The notes below the pieces were generated by a model. The model searched no databases. It saw nothing but the letters and a program-made list of their open reading frames with translations, and was not told the origin of the DNA. The translations under genes and the position numbers were made by a program. Shown piece by piece: positions 8,177-16,683 of a stretch of DNA of 60,979 bases (position 1 is the stretch's first letter; the number at the start of each line of letters is the position of its first letter). Source of the DNA: Alkalibacterium sp. 20 (GTDB taxonomy: Bacteria; Bacillota; Bacilli; Lactobacillales; Carnobacteriaceae_A); assembly GCF_001885615.1 (NCBI RefSeq), contig NZ_LSRN01000002.1, forward strand, positions 1 through 60,979. The letters are read 5' to 3'.

Positions 8177-8806
8177 TTACATCGTTTGCAGTAGTGATAA
8201 ACGATTGACACTAGCTTTTTTAACTTGGACTTTTTCATCACAAAACCCATGAAGTAATTGTTTTGTGAAAGCAGTGTTGACCCGGTAACCATAGGCATCA
8301 TCATTTCCAGAATATAAAACACAAGAAGGCGCATTTTGTATATTCATTTCTTGGGCTAAATTCTGATCTTTTTTGAATGCTGTTTCTGAAAAATCGGATT
8401 GAATATCTTCTTCAAACATTTCTACATCTAATTTAATCAAGTCAGCAATTTGAATAAATAATTCTTTAGTCACTTCTTTTCCTTCGTTAATAACTTTATC
8501 TTGTAACGCCATTAAAAATTTTCTGCCCTTTTTCTTGCCTTGCATTGAAGCAGCTTGAAAGGCCAAGCTGGAATGAAAGGATTCGGTGTAAAGTTGATTT
8601 CGATGGGCTAAAGTTGGGTTATCGGTTTCCTTGACGATGTTTCCGATAGTATGAAAGTTTAATAGTGGAATAAATCGCACTTTAACTTTCTCGTCTCGTT
8701 CATTAGAAAAGGATTCAATCATTCTTTCAGTTTCAAAACATGTGGGCCCTAATGGATTAACAAATAAGAAAACTTCAATTATATTATTTAAAAACATTTT
8801 TAACAC
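8177..8806 (-). CDS. spxH: ClpXP adaptor SpxH / DsbA-fold protein (YjbH-like)
   Basis: Thioredoxin/DsbA-fold adaptor that presents Spx to ClpXP (family knowledge). Seen: strand EVFLFVNPLGPTCFETER at residues 11-28, aligned from memory with the YjbH active-site region. Here the first position of the CxxC is glycine (G20-P-T-C23), so only one cysteine remains. The middle LAFQAASMQGKKKG segment also fits YjbH. At 209 aa it is shorter than the Bacillus protein and lacks its His/Cys-rich N-terminal metal-binding tail. The start is supported by AGGTGAG 8 nt upstream. Encoded near spx and downstream of the CYTH gene on the same strand. Another DsbA-family protein is possible, but location favours SpxH. 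Confidence 0.82.
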   Translation of the reverse strand: MLKMFLNNIIEVFLFVNPLGPTCFETERMIESFSNERDEKVKVRFIPLLNFHTIGNIVKETDNPTLAHRNQLYTESFHSSLAFQAASMQGKKKGRKFLMALQDKVINEGKEVTKELFIQIADLIKLDVEMFEEDIQSDFSETAFKKDQNLAQEMNIQNAPSCVLYSGNDDAYGYRVNTAFTKQLLHGFCDEKVQVKKASVNRLSLLQTM

Positions 8807-8934
8807 TCACCTAGTTTCTATTTTGTCTTGATCAGATTAATCTACATGTGTTTTTTCTTAACGTCTAATTGATTACATTACATAGATTAACAAATAAAAC
8901 TAGTTTAATATAATATTCTGCCTAAAAAAAGCAA

Positions 8935-8969
8935 GAAAAAAAACCCCTTGTAACAATTTTGTCACAAGC
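8935..8969 (-). terminator. Terminator after the CYTH gene (minus strand)
   Basis: Read on the minus strand, CTTGTGAC and GTTACAAG form a stem with one G-U pair, followed by GGGG and a long T tract. It separates the CYTH gene from spxH. Confidence 0.7.
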
Positions 8970-8977
8970 ATAATGGA

Positions 8978-9568
8978 TTACTTATCACTTTTAAACTTTG
9001 CTTTAAAGGCACGAGCGATTTTATTAATTGTGGGTCTTACAGGGATGGCGTTATCTTTAAGGATTTGATTAAATAATACTTCGCCAGTAACTTTTGAAGC
9101 TGATTCGATTTCCAGCTCAAAATCTTGTTGATCAGAATAATAACTTTTGTCTAATACAATTATAGAATGAGGATTGATTATTTCTAATCGTTCAGTTTTC
9201 AGATCAGCAACTATAAAAACATTTGGATCGATCGAAATATTTTGATCTTTCAAGACAGAAATAATATCTCCGGGCAGAATAAAGGAACCGGTTATAATCA
9301 TTTTTTTTGCGCTTTCAGGATCTAAATCAATTGTCGTTTCTGTGTGATGTCCTTCAAATGGAGTCTTTAGAGTCATTTCGGCATGATTTTCCTTTGTTCT
9401 TATTCTTAGTGCACATTGGTTCCTTTTTAAAACATGATCTTCGGAGTCAAAATAGTAGTTCTCTTGAGTAACGGGTATGGCTTCGTCTTTAAAATAGATT
9501 TGTTTTATTTTCATGTATTCTTCTTCGGTTAATAAGTTTTTGTATTCAATTTCTACTTCTTGTTTCAT
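8978..9568 (-). CDS. CYTH domain protein (YjbK-type triphosphate tunnel enzyme)
   Basis: Member of the CYTH/triphosphate tunnel metalloenzyme superfamily, which acts on triphosphate or polyphosphate substrates; the exact substrate of the YjbK group is not established. Seen: the signature E6-x-E8-Y-K10 at the N-terminus, alternating charged strands such as LRIRTKE and EMTLKTPFEG, and a late FELEIES strand giving further tunnel carboxylates. The 196-aa length is typical. It is divergent from relQ with 96 nt between starts, the arrangement conserved in Bacillus (yjbK/yjbM). GAGGAACTGAT precedes the ATG. Confidence 0.85.
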   Translation of the reverse strand: MKQEVEIEYKNLLTEEEYMKIKQIYFKDEAIPVTQENYYFDSEDHVLKRNQCALRIRTKENHAEMTLKTPFEGHHTETTIDLDPESAKKMIITGSFILPGDIISVLKDQNISIDPNVFIVADLKTERLEIINPHSIIVLDKSYYSDQQDFELEIESASKVTGEVLFNQILKDNAIPVRPTINKIARAFKAKFKSDK

Positions 9569-9664
9569 ATCAGTTCCTCAATTCCCTTGCTACGGTATTT
9601 TATGAAAATATGTTACAATGATATCAATAATAACGACTAAATTAAAGTAGAGAAGGTTAAGGAT

Positions 9665-10285
9665 ATGAATAGAGATTGGGAACTTTTCCTGCTTCCTTAC
9701 AACCAGACAGTTGATGAATTAAAAGTTAAGTTACGTGGTTTAAGAGGAATGTACCTTTCAAGAAAAGAACATGGCCCCATTGAATTTGTTACAGGTCGAG
9801 TCAAGCCTATCAATAGTATTTTAATGAAGTCAAAAACGAGAAACATTTCACTCGATAAGCTTGAGACCGATATGGAAGATTTGGCAGGAATCAGAATTAT
9901 GTGTCCTTTTGTAGAAGATATCCATGATGTGGTAGCTATGTTGAAAAATCGTAACGACATTAATGTGGTGCAGGAAAAAGATTATGTAAATCATAAGAAA
10001 GATAGCGGGTATCGTTCCTATCATTTGATATGTGAATATTCGGTGCAATTGATTGATGAAGTAAAAGTGGTTTTAGTGGAAATTCAAATCAGAACCCTGG
10101 CAATGAATTTCTGGGCCTCGATAGAGCATTCACTCAATTATAAATATCAGGGTGAATTTCCTGATGAAATTAATACAAGGTTACAGAAAGCAGCTGAATC
10201 AGCCTTTCAACTAGATGAAGAAATGTCTACCATTAGAGATGAAATAAAAGAAATTCAAAAAAACTTCCGTTATTCTCAAGAGTAA
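9665..10285 (+). CDS. relQ: Small alarmone synthetase RelQ (GTP pyrophosphokinase)
   Basis: Synthesises (p)ppGpp from ATP and GDP/GTP without a hydrolase domain (family knowledge). Seen: a RelA/SpoT synthetase domain over most of its length, with KSKTRNISLDKLETDMEDLAG (key residues near 58-77), the G-loop-like KKDSGYRSYHL near 117-127, and VEIQIRTLAMNFWASIEH near 140-157. The 206-aa single-domain size separates it from Rel. It starts the relQ-nadK-rluD run with short gaps, so probably one transcript. The ATG follows AGAAGGTTAAGG. Confidence 0.94.
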   Translation: MNRDWELFLLPYNQTVDELKVKLRGLRGMYLSRKEHGPIEFVTGRVKPINSILMKSKTRNISLDKLETDMEDLAGIRIMCPFVEDIHDVVAMLKNRNDINVVQEKDYVNHKKDSGYRSYHLICEYSVQLIDEVKVVLVEIQIRTLAMNFWASIEHSLNYKYQGEFPDEINTRLQKAAESAFQLDEEMSTIRDEIKEIQKNFRYSQE

Positions 10286-10310
10286 TTGATGTAAAGGAAG
10301 GACAGTCATA

Positions 10311-11135
10311 GTGAAGATTGCAATCGTTCAAAACAACACGGAAGAATCAATAGAAGTAACACACGAACTAAAGGAATTACTAGATAATGCAGGGATAGAT
10401 GTCGTAACTCATCAGCCGGATATTATCATATCTGTCGGAGGAGATGGGACGTTGCTGTCGGCATTTCATCGGTATGCTCACCTCTTGGATAGTGTTCGCT
10501 TCATAGGTGTTCACACGGGGCATTTAGGCTTTTATACAGATTGGAGACAGTATAATTTAACTGAGTTAGTTGATAGTTTAGACAACGACAATGGTGAATT
10601 TATAGACTACCCATTGCTTGATATAGAGGTTATCTACAAAAACAAGCTCAAAAACAAACACTTTTTAGCATTAAATGAATCCATTGTTAAAATCACTGAT
10701 GGAACGCTAGTTTGTGATGTTTACATCAAAGAGGAGCATTTTGAACATTTTAGAGGAGATGGATTATGCATTTCAACCCCTACTGGTTCAACTGGATATA
10801 ATAAATCGATCGGCGGTGCAGTCTTACATCCAAGATTAGAAGCCTTACAATTGACAGAAATAGCGTCACTGAATAATCGTATATTTAGAACACTCAGCTC
10901 ACCAATGATCATAGCACCAGATGAATGGATAAAAATCATTCCAATTGATACGACTAAATTCATGTTAACCATAGATCAATTAGTTTCAGCTGAAACTGAA
11001 GTTGATTACATACGATTTCGAATTGCAAAAGAACGTATCAGGTTTGCGCGATATCAACATACTCACTTTTGGGATCGTGTGGAGGATTCTTTTTTAGGAG
11101 CAAAAGCAAAAAATGAAAATAGAATGGACAGTTGA
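10311..11135 (+). CDS. nadK: NAD kinase
   Basis: Phosphorylates NAD to NADP in the cytoplasm (family knowledge). Seen: the GGDGT motif at residues 43-47, then TPTGSTGYNKSIGGAVLHP in the NAD-binding domain. The 274-aa length is normal. The start is a GTG with AAGGAAGGA upstream; no ATG gives a complete N-terminus. Its 3' end overlaps the next gene by 23 nt, indicating translational coupling. Linkage with relQ and rluD is conserved in Bacilli. Confidence 0.95.
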   Translation: MKIAIVQNNTEESIEVTHELKELLDNAGIDVVTHQPDIIISVGGDGTLLSAFHRYAHLLDSVRFIGVHTGHLGFYTDWRQYNLTELVDSLDNDNGEFIDYPLLDIEVIYKNKLKNKHFLALNESIVKITDGTLVCDVYIKEEHFEHFRGDGLCISTPTGSTGYNKSIGGAVLHPRLEALQLTEIASLNNRIFRTLSSPMIIAPDEWIKIIPIDTTKFMLTIDQLVSAETEVDYIRFRIAKERIRFARYQHTHFWDRVEDSFLGAKAKNENRMDS

Positions 11136-12021
11136 GAGCCAGCAACCGATGACTCTGAAATCATTTCTAAAAACAAAAAACATTTCCAAACGACTTCTTG
11201 CGAAAGTGAAATTTCAGGGAGGACGTTTAGAAGTTAATCATCAACTTAGTCGTGTCAGGAAAATGGTGCTGCTAGGGGATTTAATTTCTCTTACTTTACC
11301 TGTAGAAACAGGCAGTGACATTCTGGGGATCTCGTATAAAAATATCGAGGTTTTATTTGAAGATGATCATTTTCTTATCGTCAATAAACCAAGTAATATT
11401 CCTTCCGTACCTTCCTCAATCTACAAGAACCACACAATGGCTAATCGAGTAAAAGGGTATATCGAAAAGAATAATTACAAGCTTAAAACAATACACATTG
11501 TTACTCGTTTAGATAAAGATACTTCAGGTGTTATGATTTTCGCTAAACATTCCTTAGCCCATTCTTATTTAGATCAACTCTTACAAGACAAAAATCTATA
11601 TAAAGAGTATGTTGCGTTTGCTGAGGGTGTAATAGAGAACCCTTCAGGGCTTATCAATAAGCCGATTGCTCGAATGGAAGATTCAATCATTAAGCGGCAA
11701 ATCGATGATTTGGGCAAACCTTCCTTAACTGAGTATTGGGTAAAACAGAGATATGCTAATGCAACAAAAGTAAAGGTTCAGTTGCATACGGGAAGAACGC
11801 ATCAAATCAGAGTACATTTTGCAGCGTTGGATCATGCTTTACTTGGAGATACACTCTATAATTCTAATGCAAATAATGATCTCATTGAAAGACAAGCTTT
11901 GCACTGTGCTAAAGTCAGTTTTAAGCATCCATTTACAGATTTACAGCTTATAGTAGAAGCTCCCTTAACAGAAGATTTAATATTATTAACTAATCAATTG
12001 GAGAGTATGCGTCGTGACTAG
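11113..12021 (+). CDS. RluA/RluD-family RNA pseudouridine synthase
   Basis: Converts uridine to pseudouridine in ribosomal or transfer RNA; the exact site cannot be read from sequence. Seen: an N-terminal S4-like region (residues 15-65), and the catalytic RLDKDTSG motif with Asp at about residue 134, followed by GRTHQIRVHFA near 228-238, a hallmark of the family. The 302-aa length fits YjbO/RluD-type proteins. It overlaps nadK by 23 nt and itself overlaps the next gene by 8 nt, so the genes look co-translated. Confidence 0.92.
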   Translation: MKIEWTVESQQPMTLKSFLKTKNISKRLLAKVKFQGGRLEVNHQLSRVRKMVLLGDLISLTLPVETGSDILGISYKNIEVLFEDDHFLIVNKPSNIPSVPSSIYKNHTMANRVKGYIEKNNYKLKTIHIVTRLDKDTSGVMIFAKHSLAHSYLDQLLQDKNLYKEYVAFAEGVIENPSGLINKPIARMEDSIIKRQIDDLGKPSLTEYWVKQRYANATKVKVQLHTGRTHQIRVHFAALDHALLGDTLYNSNANNDLIERQALHCAKVSFKHPFTDLQLIVEAPLTEDLILLTNQLESMRRD

Positions 12022-13000
12022 AAAGTATAAGCGTAAAAAAACGAATAGCAATAAACCGCGCTCCATTTTATTGATGACACTACTCGTAAGTGTTGCCTTT
12101 TTAATGGGGTTGTGGTTTGGGAAAAATGATTTTTCTTATCAATGGATTGAAACGTATGCAAACGAGATGTCTTCTCAAATGCGTTCATTTTTTTCAAATT
12201 TCAATGAGGATAAAAAAAGGGAGAAACTGGCTGACTATCATTTTTTTGACATGGGTCAAGGGTCATCCGTTTTACTGGAAGCGTTTGATGGCACCACCAT
12301 ATTGATCGATACGGGACGATATGATGATAGTGATCCACGCATCATCAATTATCTCAATGATGAAATTGGGATAGGAGGAGAAATCGATTTACTCATATTC
12401 ACTCACAACGACTCGGATCATATAGGTAATGGCGATTTGGTCCTGGATTATTTTCAAGTTAATGAAGTGTGGATGAATGGGATGGATCATACAAGTCAAA
12501 CTTACAGTGATGTATTGGATGCTTTGTTAGAATCAGACGTGATATATGCCGAGCCGAAAAATGGTTATACAACAGAGATCGGTGCATTTTCAATCGAAGT
12601 CTTGCATCCGTTGGAAAACGAAAAACAAGGCAGTCAAAACGATGAGTCCATTGTCACACGGATCACTCTTGGAGATACAGTAATGATGCATATGGGCGAT
12701 GTAAATATGGCTGTTGAAGAGCGCATTTTAAACGAAGTATCTACTGGTTTGCAATCCGACATTATAGTATTAGGTCATCACGGATCGAGCACGAGTGAAG
12801 ATTGGTTGCAAGCCATTAACCCATCCGTTGCTATATATCAGGCTGGGGCGGGAAACCACTCTGGACATCCTGATAGAGAAATCGTCCAATTATTTGAGGG
12901 TCATCCAGCAGAACTTTTAGGAACGGATAATTATGGAACGATTCATATTGTTGTTAATGAGAACAACCAAATCGATATCTCTACCGAGGAGGAAAGGTAA
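12014..13000 (+). CDS. Membrane-anchored ComEC-like MBL-fold hydrolase
   Basis: Resembles the C-terminal metallo-beta-lactamase domain of ComEC/Rec2 as a stand-alone protein. Seen: a basic N-terminus then one transmembrane segment at about residues 17-36, so the enzyme probably faces outside. The catalytic metal site is HNDSDH at 131-136, with FFDMGQGSSVLL upstream and LGHHGSSTSEDW downstream. Members of this group are often annotated as late competence or nuclease-like proteins; substrate unknown. The start is GTG, inside the end of the previous gene. It overlaps the DUF3006 gene by one base and is surely co-translated with it. Confidence 0.85.
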   Translation: MTRKYKRKKTNSNKPRSILLMTLLVSVAFLMGLWFGKNDFSYQWIETYANEMSSQMRSFFSNFNEDKKREKLADYHFFDMGQGSSVLLEAFDGTTILIDTGRYDDSDPRIINYLNDEIGIGGEIDLLIFTHNDSDHIGNGDLVLDYFQVNEVWMNGMDHTSQTYSDVLDALLESDVIYAEPKNGYTTEIGAFSIEVLHPLENEKQGSQNDESIVTRITLGDTVMMHMGDVNMAVEERILNEVSTGLQSDIIVLGHHGSSTSEDWLQAINPSVAIYQAGAGNHSGHPDREIVQLFEGHPAELLGTDNYGTIHIVVNENNQIDISTEEER

Positions 13001-13254
13001 TGCATGTGGTATTAGAAGAAATCGAAAACAATATAGCTTGTTTGATTCCGGATTCTGACGACGATCCCATCTACGTTCCAGTTGCAACTTTACCTGCATC
13101 CTTTGAAGTTGGTGATGTTTTTGTGGTTAAAGCAAAAGATAATAGTCAATTCATACTAGAGAAAGACAACGCTGAAAAAGAAAAAAGGTTATCTGATAAC
13201 AAATTTAAAAGGGAAAGCCTGCTAAAGAAATCAAGTAACAAAAAATTAAAATAA
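13000..13254 (+). CDS. DUF3006 domain protein
   Basis: Small acidic/basic protein of 84 aa. Residues 1-50 form a compact beta-rich unit (VVLEEIENNIACLIPD, then a GDVFVVKAKD stretch) matching DUF3006, followed by a lysine-rich, probably disordered tail. No function is established. The start codon overlaps the stop of the ComEC-like hydrolase (TAATG), and the pair recurs in Firmicutes, so a shared role is likely; that is inference. Confidence 0.8.
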   Translation: MHVVLEEIENNIACLIPDSDDDPIYVPVATLPASFEVGDVFVVKAKDNSQFILEKDNAEKEKRLSDNKFKRESLLKKSSNKKLK

Positions 13255-13259
13255 GAGAG

Positions 13260-13694
13260 TTAAAGAGCCTTTTGCATGTAGTGATGAGGTATGCCGGCAT
13301 CTAAAAAACCGTCACCTTTTACAGAATAGCCGATTTTTTCGTAAAATGAGATAGCATGATCTTGTGAATCAAGAGCAAGACGTGCGGCGCTTAATTGCTC
13401 TTTGGAAATTTTTTCGAGTTGCTCGAGCAACAGTCTGCCTACACCTTTTTTTCGGTAAGCAGCAAGGACTGCAACGCGTTGGATTTTTACAGATTCATCC
13501 TCTTTTTTCAGTAATCGAGCAGTACAGATAGGTAACTTGTCTTTGTAACCAACGATATGTAAGGTTTTGTCTTCCAAGTCATCAATTTCTAAGGATTCAT
13601 CAACCTGTTGTTCCTCTATAAAAACTATCTTCCTTATGGCTATAGCATCAAGGTAGATTTGAGATGATGTGTCGATGGTAGTTAGAAAATGCAT
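13260..13694 (-). CDS. GNAT family N-acetyltransferase (ElaA/YjcF-like)
   Basis: Acetyl-CoA-dependent acyltransferase of unknown substrate. Seen: an ElaA-like beginning (YLDAIAIRKIVFIEEQQV, residues 15-32), the acetyl-CoA-binding pyrophosphate loop RKKGVGRLLLEQ near 82-93, and the late ALDSQDHAISFYEKIGY motif. The 144-aa length is normal for this group. It is encoded opposite its neighbours and ends 6 nt from the DUF3006 stop, with no obvious hairpin between the convergent genes. AGAGGGATAAT precedes the ATG. Confidence 0.85.
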   Translation of the reverse strand: MHFLTTIDTSSQIYLDAIAIRKIVFIEEQQVDESLEIDDLEDKTLHIVGYKDKLPICTARLLKKEDESVKIQRVAVLAAYRKKGVGRLLLEQLEKISKEQLSAARLALDSQDHAISFYEKIGYSVKGDGFLDAGIPHHYMQKAL

Positions 13695-13833
13695 ATTATC
13701 CCTCTTTTCTAAAATTATGTCTTACTATAGCAATATTTAACATTTACGTCAATATATTACGTGAACTTGCCCTTTTAATAAAGAGCCAGGTCTACTATAA
13801 TGTAAGAGAAATGATTAAAAAGAGGGGGATAAA

Positions 13834-14952
13834 GTGATCAATTGGAAAGAATCCAAATTAATGTTCTGGACGGTTTGGTTATTGGCCGTTGCCATACTTA
13901 TTTACTTGCTCCAACGCATTGATTTTTTATTGAACCCGTTAATGGGCATACTTACAGCATTATTTATGCCATTGCTTCTTGCCGGTTTCTTGTATTATTT
14001 ATTAAATCCTCTAGTTAAATTGCTTGAACGTTTCAGAGTGAAAAGGATAGTTGGTATCACAATTGTAATGATATTATTAGTGGGTTTCATTGTCATCTCT
14101 ATCTTATTGGGCATTCCTATGTTGATAGAGCAAACATCCAATTTAATATCCGGCATACCTCAATTTATAAGTGAACTGGAAATATATGCAAACCGCTTAG
14201 CTGAAGAACCGTGGATGCAGCAGATCGATATCAATTCAGCTTTAGAGAATTTGGAAATGTGGTTAAGAGATATTGGGTCACGTTTCTTAACTGGAATTGT
14301 CTCAGGTGCAGGAAGCGCTATTCAGGCATTCACTCAAGTAGCATTCTTGTTTGTTACAGTTCCGGTCATATTGTTCTACATGCTTCATGACGGCAAAAAA
14401 TTTCTACCACATATCGTCAATATTGCGCCATTAAAGTATAAAAAAAATATCAAAGAAATGATTATGAAAACAGATGACACGATTTCAAGTTATATCAGTG
14501 GGAAAGGGTTGGCTTCCTTAATAGTGGGCGTCTTGCTCTTTCTCATGTATTCCATAGTTAATATGCCTTCTGCCTTTCTGTTATCCTTTTTTGCGGCCAT
14601 TACTAATTTCATCCCTTTTGTTGGGCCATTTATCGGCGCAGGACCGGCAATCGTGGTTGGACTGATCGAATCACCGGGACGGGCAATACTGGTAGCCATC
14701 TTTGTTATAATTGCTCAACAATTAGACAGCAATTTTTTGACACCATTATTAGTGGGTAAATCCTTGGCAATTCATCCGCTGACAGTCATATTGGTGTTAC
14801 TGGCTTCCGCAAATCTTGCCGGTTTAATTGGAATGTTGATAGGCGTCCCGGTTTTTGCTATTTTGAAAACGATAGGAACTTACCTATTTATAATGTATCA
14901 AGAAGAGAAGCTCGATAAGTATTCATTAGAAAAAAATAAATTTAAAGATTAA
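13834..14952 (+). CDS. AI-2E family transporter (PerM/YtvI-like permease)
   Basis: Polytopic inner-membrane protein of the AI-2E exporter family; many members are actually ion antiporters or of unknown cargo. Seen: about seven to eight hydrophobic segments, including paired helices at residues 10-60 and 70-95, a soluble amphipathic domain at about 95-150, and a C-terminal bundle with the family-typical [14 protein letters not shown] and [12 protein letters not shown] motifs. The 372-aa length is usual. GTG start after AAGAGGGGGA. It is followed 11 nt later by prfC, so the two may share a transcript. Confidence 0.85.
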   Translation: MINWKESKLMFWTVWLLAVAILIYLLQRIDFLLNPLMGILTALFMPLLLAGFLYYLLNPLVKLLERFRVKRIVGITIVMILLVGFIVISILLGIPMLIEQTSNLISGIPQFISELEIYANRLAEEPWMQQIDINSALENLEMWLRDIGSRFLTGIVSGAGSAIQAFTQVAFLFVTVPVILFYMLHDGKKFLPHIVNIAPLKYKKNIKEMIMKTDDTISSYISGKGLASLIVGVLLFLMYSIVNMPSAFLLSFFAAITNFIPFVGPFIGAGPAIVVGLIESPGRAILVAIFVIIAQQLDSNFLTPLLVGKSLAIHPLTVILVLLASANLAGLIGMLIGVPVFAILKTIGTYLFIMYQEEKLDKYSLEKNKFKD

Positions 14953-14963
14953 GGACGTTTACA

Positions 14964-16556
14964 TTGACTGAAAATAACAATAACGAGTTAAATAAAGAAG
15001 TAAAAAGAAGAAGAACGTTTGCTATTATTTCCCATCCCGATGCGGGTAAAACGACGATTACCGAACAATTGCTACTTTTTGGTGGAGCTATCAGAGAAGC
15101 TGGAACAGTTAAAGCAAAAAAATCTGGTAAATTCGCAAAATCTGACTGGATGGAAATAGAGAAGCAGAGAGGGATCTCTGTAACGAGTTCAGTTATGCAA
15201 TTTGATTATGACGACAAACGTATCAATATTTTGGATACTCCAGGACATGAAGATTTTTCCGAAGACACATACCGTACATTAATGGCAGTGGATGCTGCTG
15301 TCATGGTGGTAGATAGCGCAAAAGGTATAGAAGAACAGACCAAGAAATTATTTAAAGTTTGTCGTATGAGAGGTATCCCAATTTTTACTTTTATGAATAA
15401 GTTAGATAGAGACGGTAGAGAACCATTAGAGCTCATAGAAGAATTGGAAGAAGTACTGGAAATTGATGCTTATCCAATGAATTGGCCGATAGGATCAGGT
15501 AAAACCTTATTAGGACTATATGATTTATATCACAATCGAATCGAAGCATTTAGACCTGAAGAATCAAATAAGGGCGAACGATTTATCTCGCTTAATTCAG
15601 AGGGAGAAATAGAAGGAGAACACAAGATCAAAAAAGAAAGCTTGTATAAGCAAGTACTGGAAGAGGCTTTGCTTCTTAAAGAAGCGGGGAATGAATTTTC
15701 TGAAGAGGCTATAGCAACAGGGAAACTAACACCTGTATTTTTTGGTTCTGCCTTAAATAATTTTGGCGTGCAGACATTTTTGGAAATATTTCTGCAATTT
15801 GCTCCTGAGCCATCTTCTCACGAAACAAGAGAAGGAGAGATAGTCCAACCGACAGAACCAAGGTTTTCAGGATTCATATTTAAAATACAAGCCAACATGG
15901 ATCCGCGTCATCGAGATAGGATTGCGTTCTTAAGAATTTGCTCCGGTAAATTTGAAAAAGGAATGGACGTGACATTATCACGTTCAGATAAAAAAATCCG
16001 ACTCTCAAATTCAACTCAATTTATGGCTGAAAGTAGAGAAATTGTTACTGATGCTGTAGCAGGAGATATTGTTGGCCTCTATGATACTGGTAATTTTCAA
16101 ATAGGGGATACTATATATCAAGGTAACGATGAAATAGAGTATCAGGAATTGCCACAATTTACACCTGAACTATTCATGAAGGTTGAACCGAAAAACGTTA
16201 TGAAGCAAAAATCATTTCATAAAGGAATCAATCAACTTGTTCAAGAGGGTGCAATTCAACTCTATAAATCCTATCACACAGAAAGCTATATTATTGGTGC
16301 TGTGGGACAACTTCAATTTGAAGTTTTCGAACATCGGATGCGAAATGAATATAATTCGGAAGTCATTATGACTTCGATAGGTAACCGTATTGCTAGATGG
16401 GTCAAGCCGGAACAATTGGATGAAAATATGGGGTCAAGTAGAAATATGCTTGTAAGAGATCGCTTCGATCAGCCTCTATTCTTATTTGAAAACCGGTTTG
16501 CTATGAGATGGTTCAGTGATAAATACCCAGAGGTCGAACTGACTTCATTATTATAA
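14964..16556 (+). CDS. prfC: Peptide chain release factor 3
   Basis: Translational GTPase that recycles RF1/RF2 from the ribosome (family knowledge). Seen: G1 loop SHPDAGKTT near residues 23-31, switch/G3 DTPGHEDF near 92-99, G4 NKLD near 146-149, and the RF3-type C-terminal domains with QFEVFEHRM. The 530-aa length is standard. The start is TTG at 14964 with AAGGAC 7 nt upstream; no in-frame ATG lies before the G1 loop. A strong terminator shared with clpE follows. Confidence 0.95.
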   Translation: MTENNNNELNKEVKRRRTFAIISHPDAGKTTITEQLLLFGGAIREAGTVKAKKSGKFAKSDWMEIEKQRGISVTSSVMQFDYDDKRINILDTPGHEDFSEDTYRTLMAVDAAVMVVDSAKGIEEQTKKLFKVCRMRGIPIFTFMNKLDRDGREPLELIEELEEVLEIDAYPMNWPIGSGKTLLGLYDLYHNRIEAFRPEESNKGERFISLNSEGEIEGEHKIKKESLYKQVLEEALLLKEAGNEFSEEAIATGKLTPVFFGSALNNFGVQTFLEIFLQFAPEPSSHETREGEIVQPTEPRFSGFIFKIQANMDPRHRDRIAFLRICSGKFEKGMDVTLSRSDKKIRLSNSTQFMAESREIVTDAVAGDIVGLYDTGNFQIGDTIYQGNDEIEYQELPQFTPELFMKVEPKNVMKQKSFHKGINQLVQEGAIQLYKSYHTESYIIGAVGQLQFEVFEHRMRNEYNSEVIMTSIGNRIARWVKPEQLDENMGSSRNMLVRDRFDQPLFLFENRFAMRWFSDKYPEVELTSLL

Positions 16557-16560
16557 TAAA

Positions 16561-16625
16561 TAAAAAAACACATTCTGCGTTTCAGGTTCATTGTATTGAA
16601 CCTGAAATACGAATGTGTTTTTTTA
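16561..16625. terminator. Bidirectional terminator between prfC and clpE
   Basis: A long hairpin: outer arms AAAAAACACATTC / GAATGTGTTTTTTT and inner arms TTTCAGGTTCA / TGAACCTGAAA, with A and T tracts on the two sides. It serves both convergent genes. Confidence 0.88.
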
Positions 16626-16650
16626 TTCAAAAGTTTAAACGGATGAGCTA

Positions 16651-16674
16651 ACGCTTAAATTTTTATTTAAGCGT
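16651..16674. repeat. Perfect 10-bp inverted repeat near the clpE 3' end
   Basis: ACGCTTAAAT and ATTTAAGCGT are separated by 4 T. The hairpin lies 10 nt after the clpE stop, before the bidirectional terminator, and lacks its own T tract for either direction; it may protect the mRNA 3' end. Confidence 0.5.
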
Positions 16675-16683
16675 GGACTAGAG

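Noticed and set aside
8948-8967. TTGTAACAATTTTGTCACAA palindrome resembling a Rex operator
   Set aside because: The half-sites are two bases too far apart, it is followed on the minus strand by a T tract, and it lies after a gene, so a terminator explains it.
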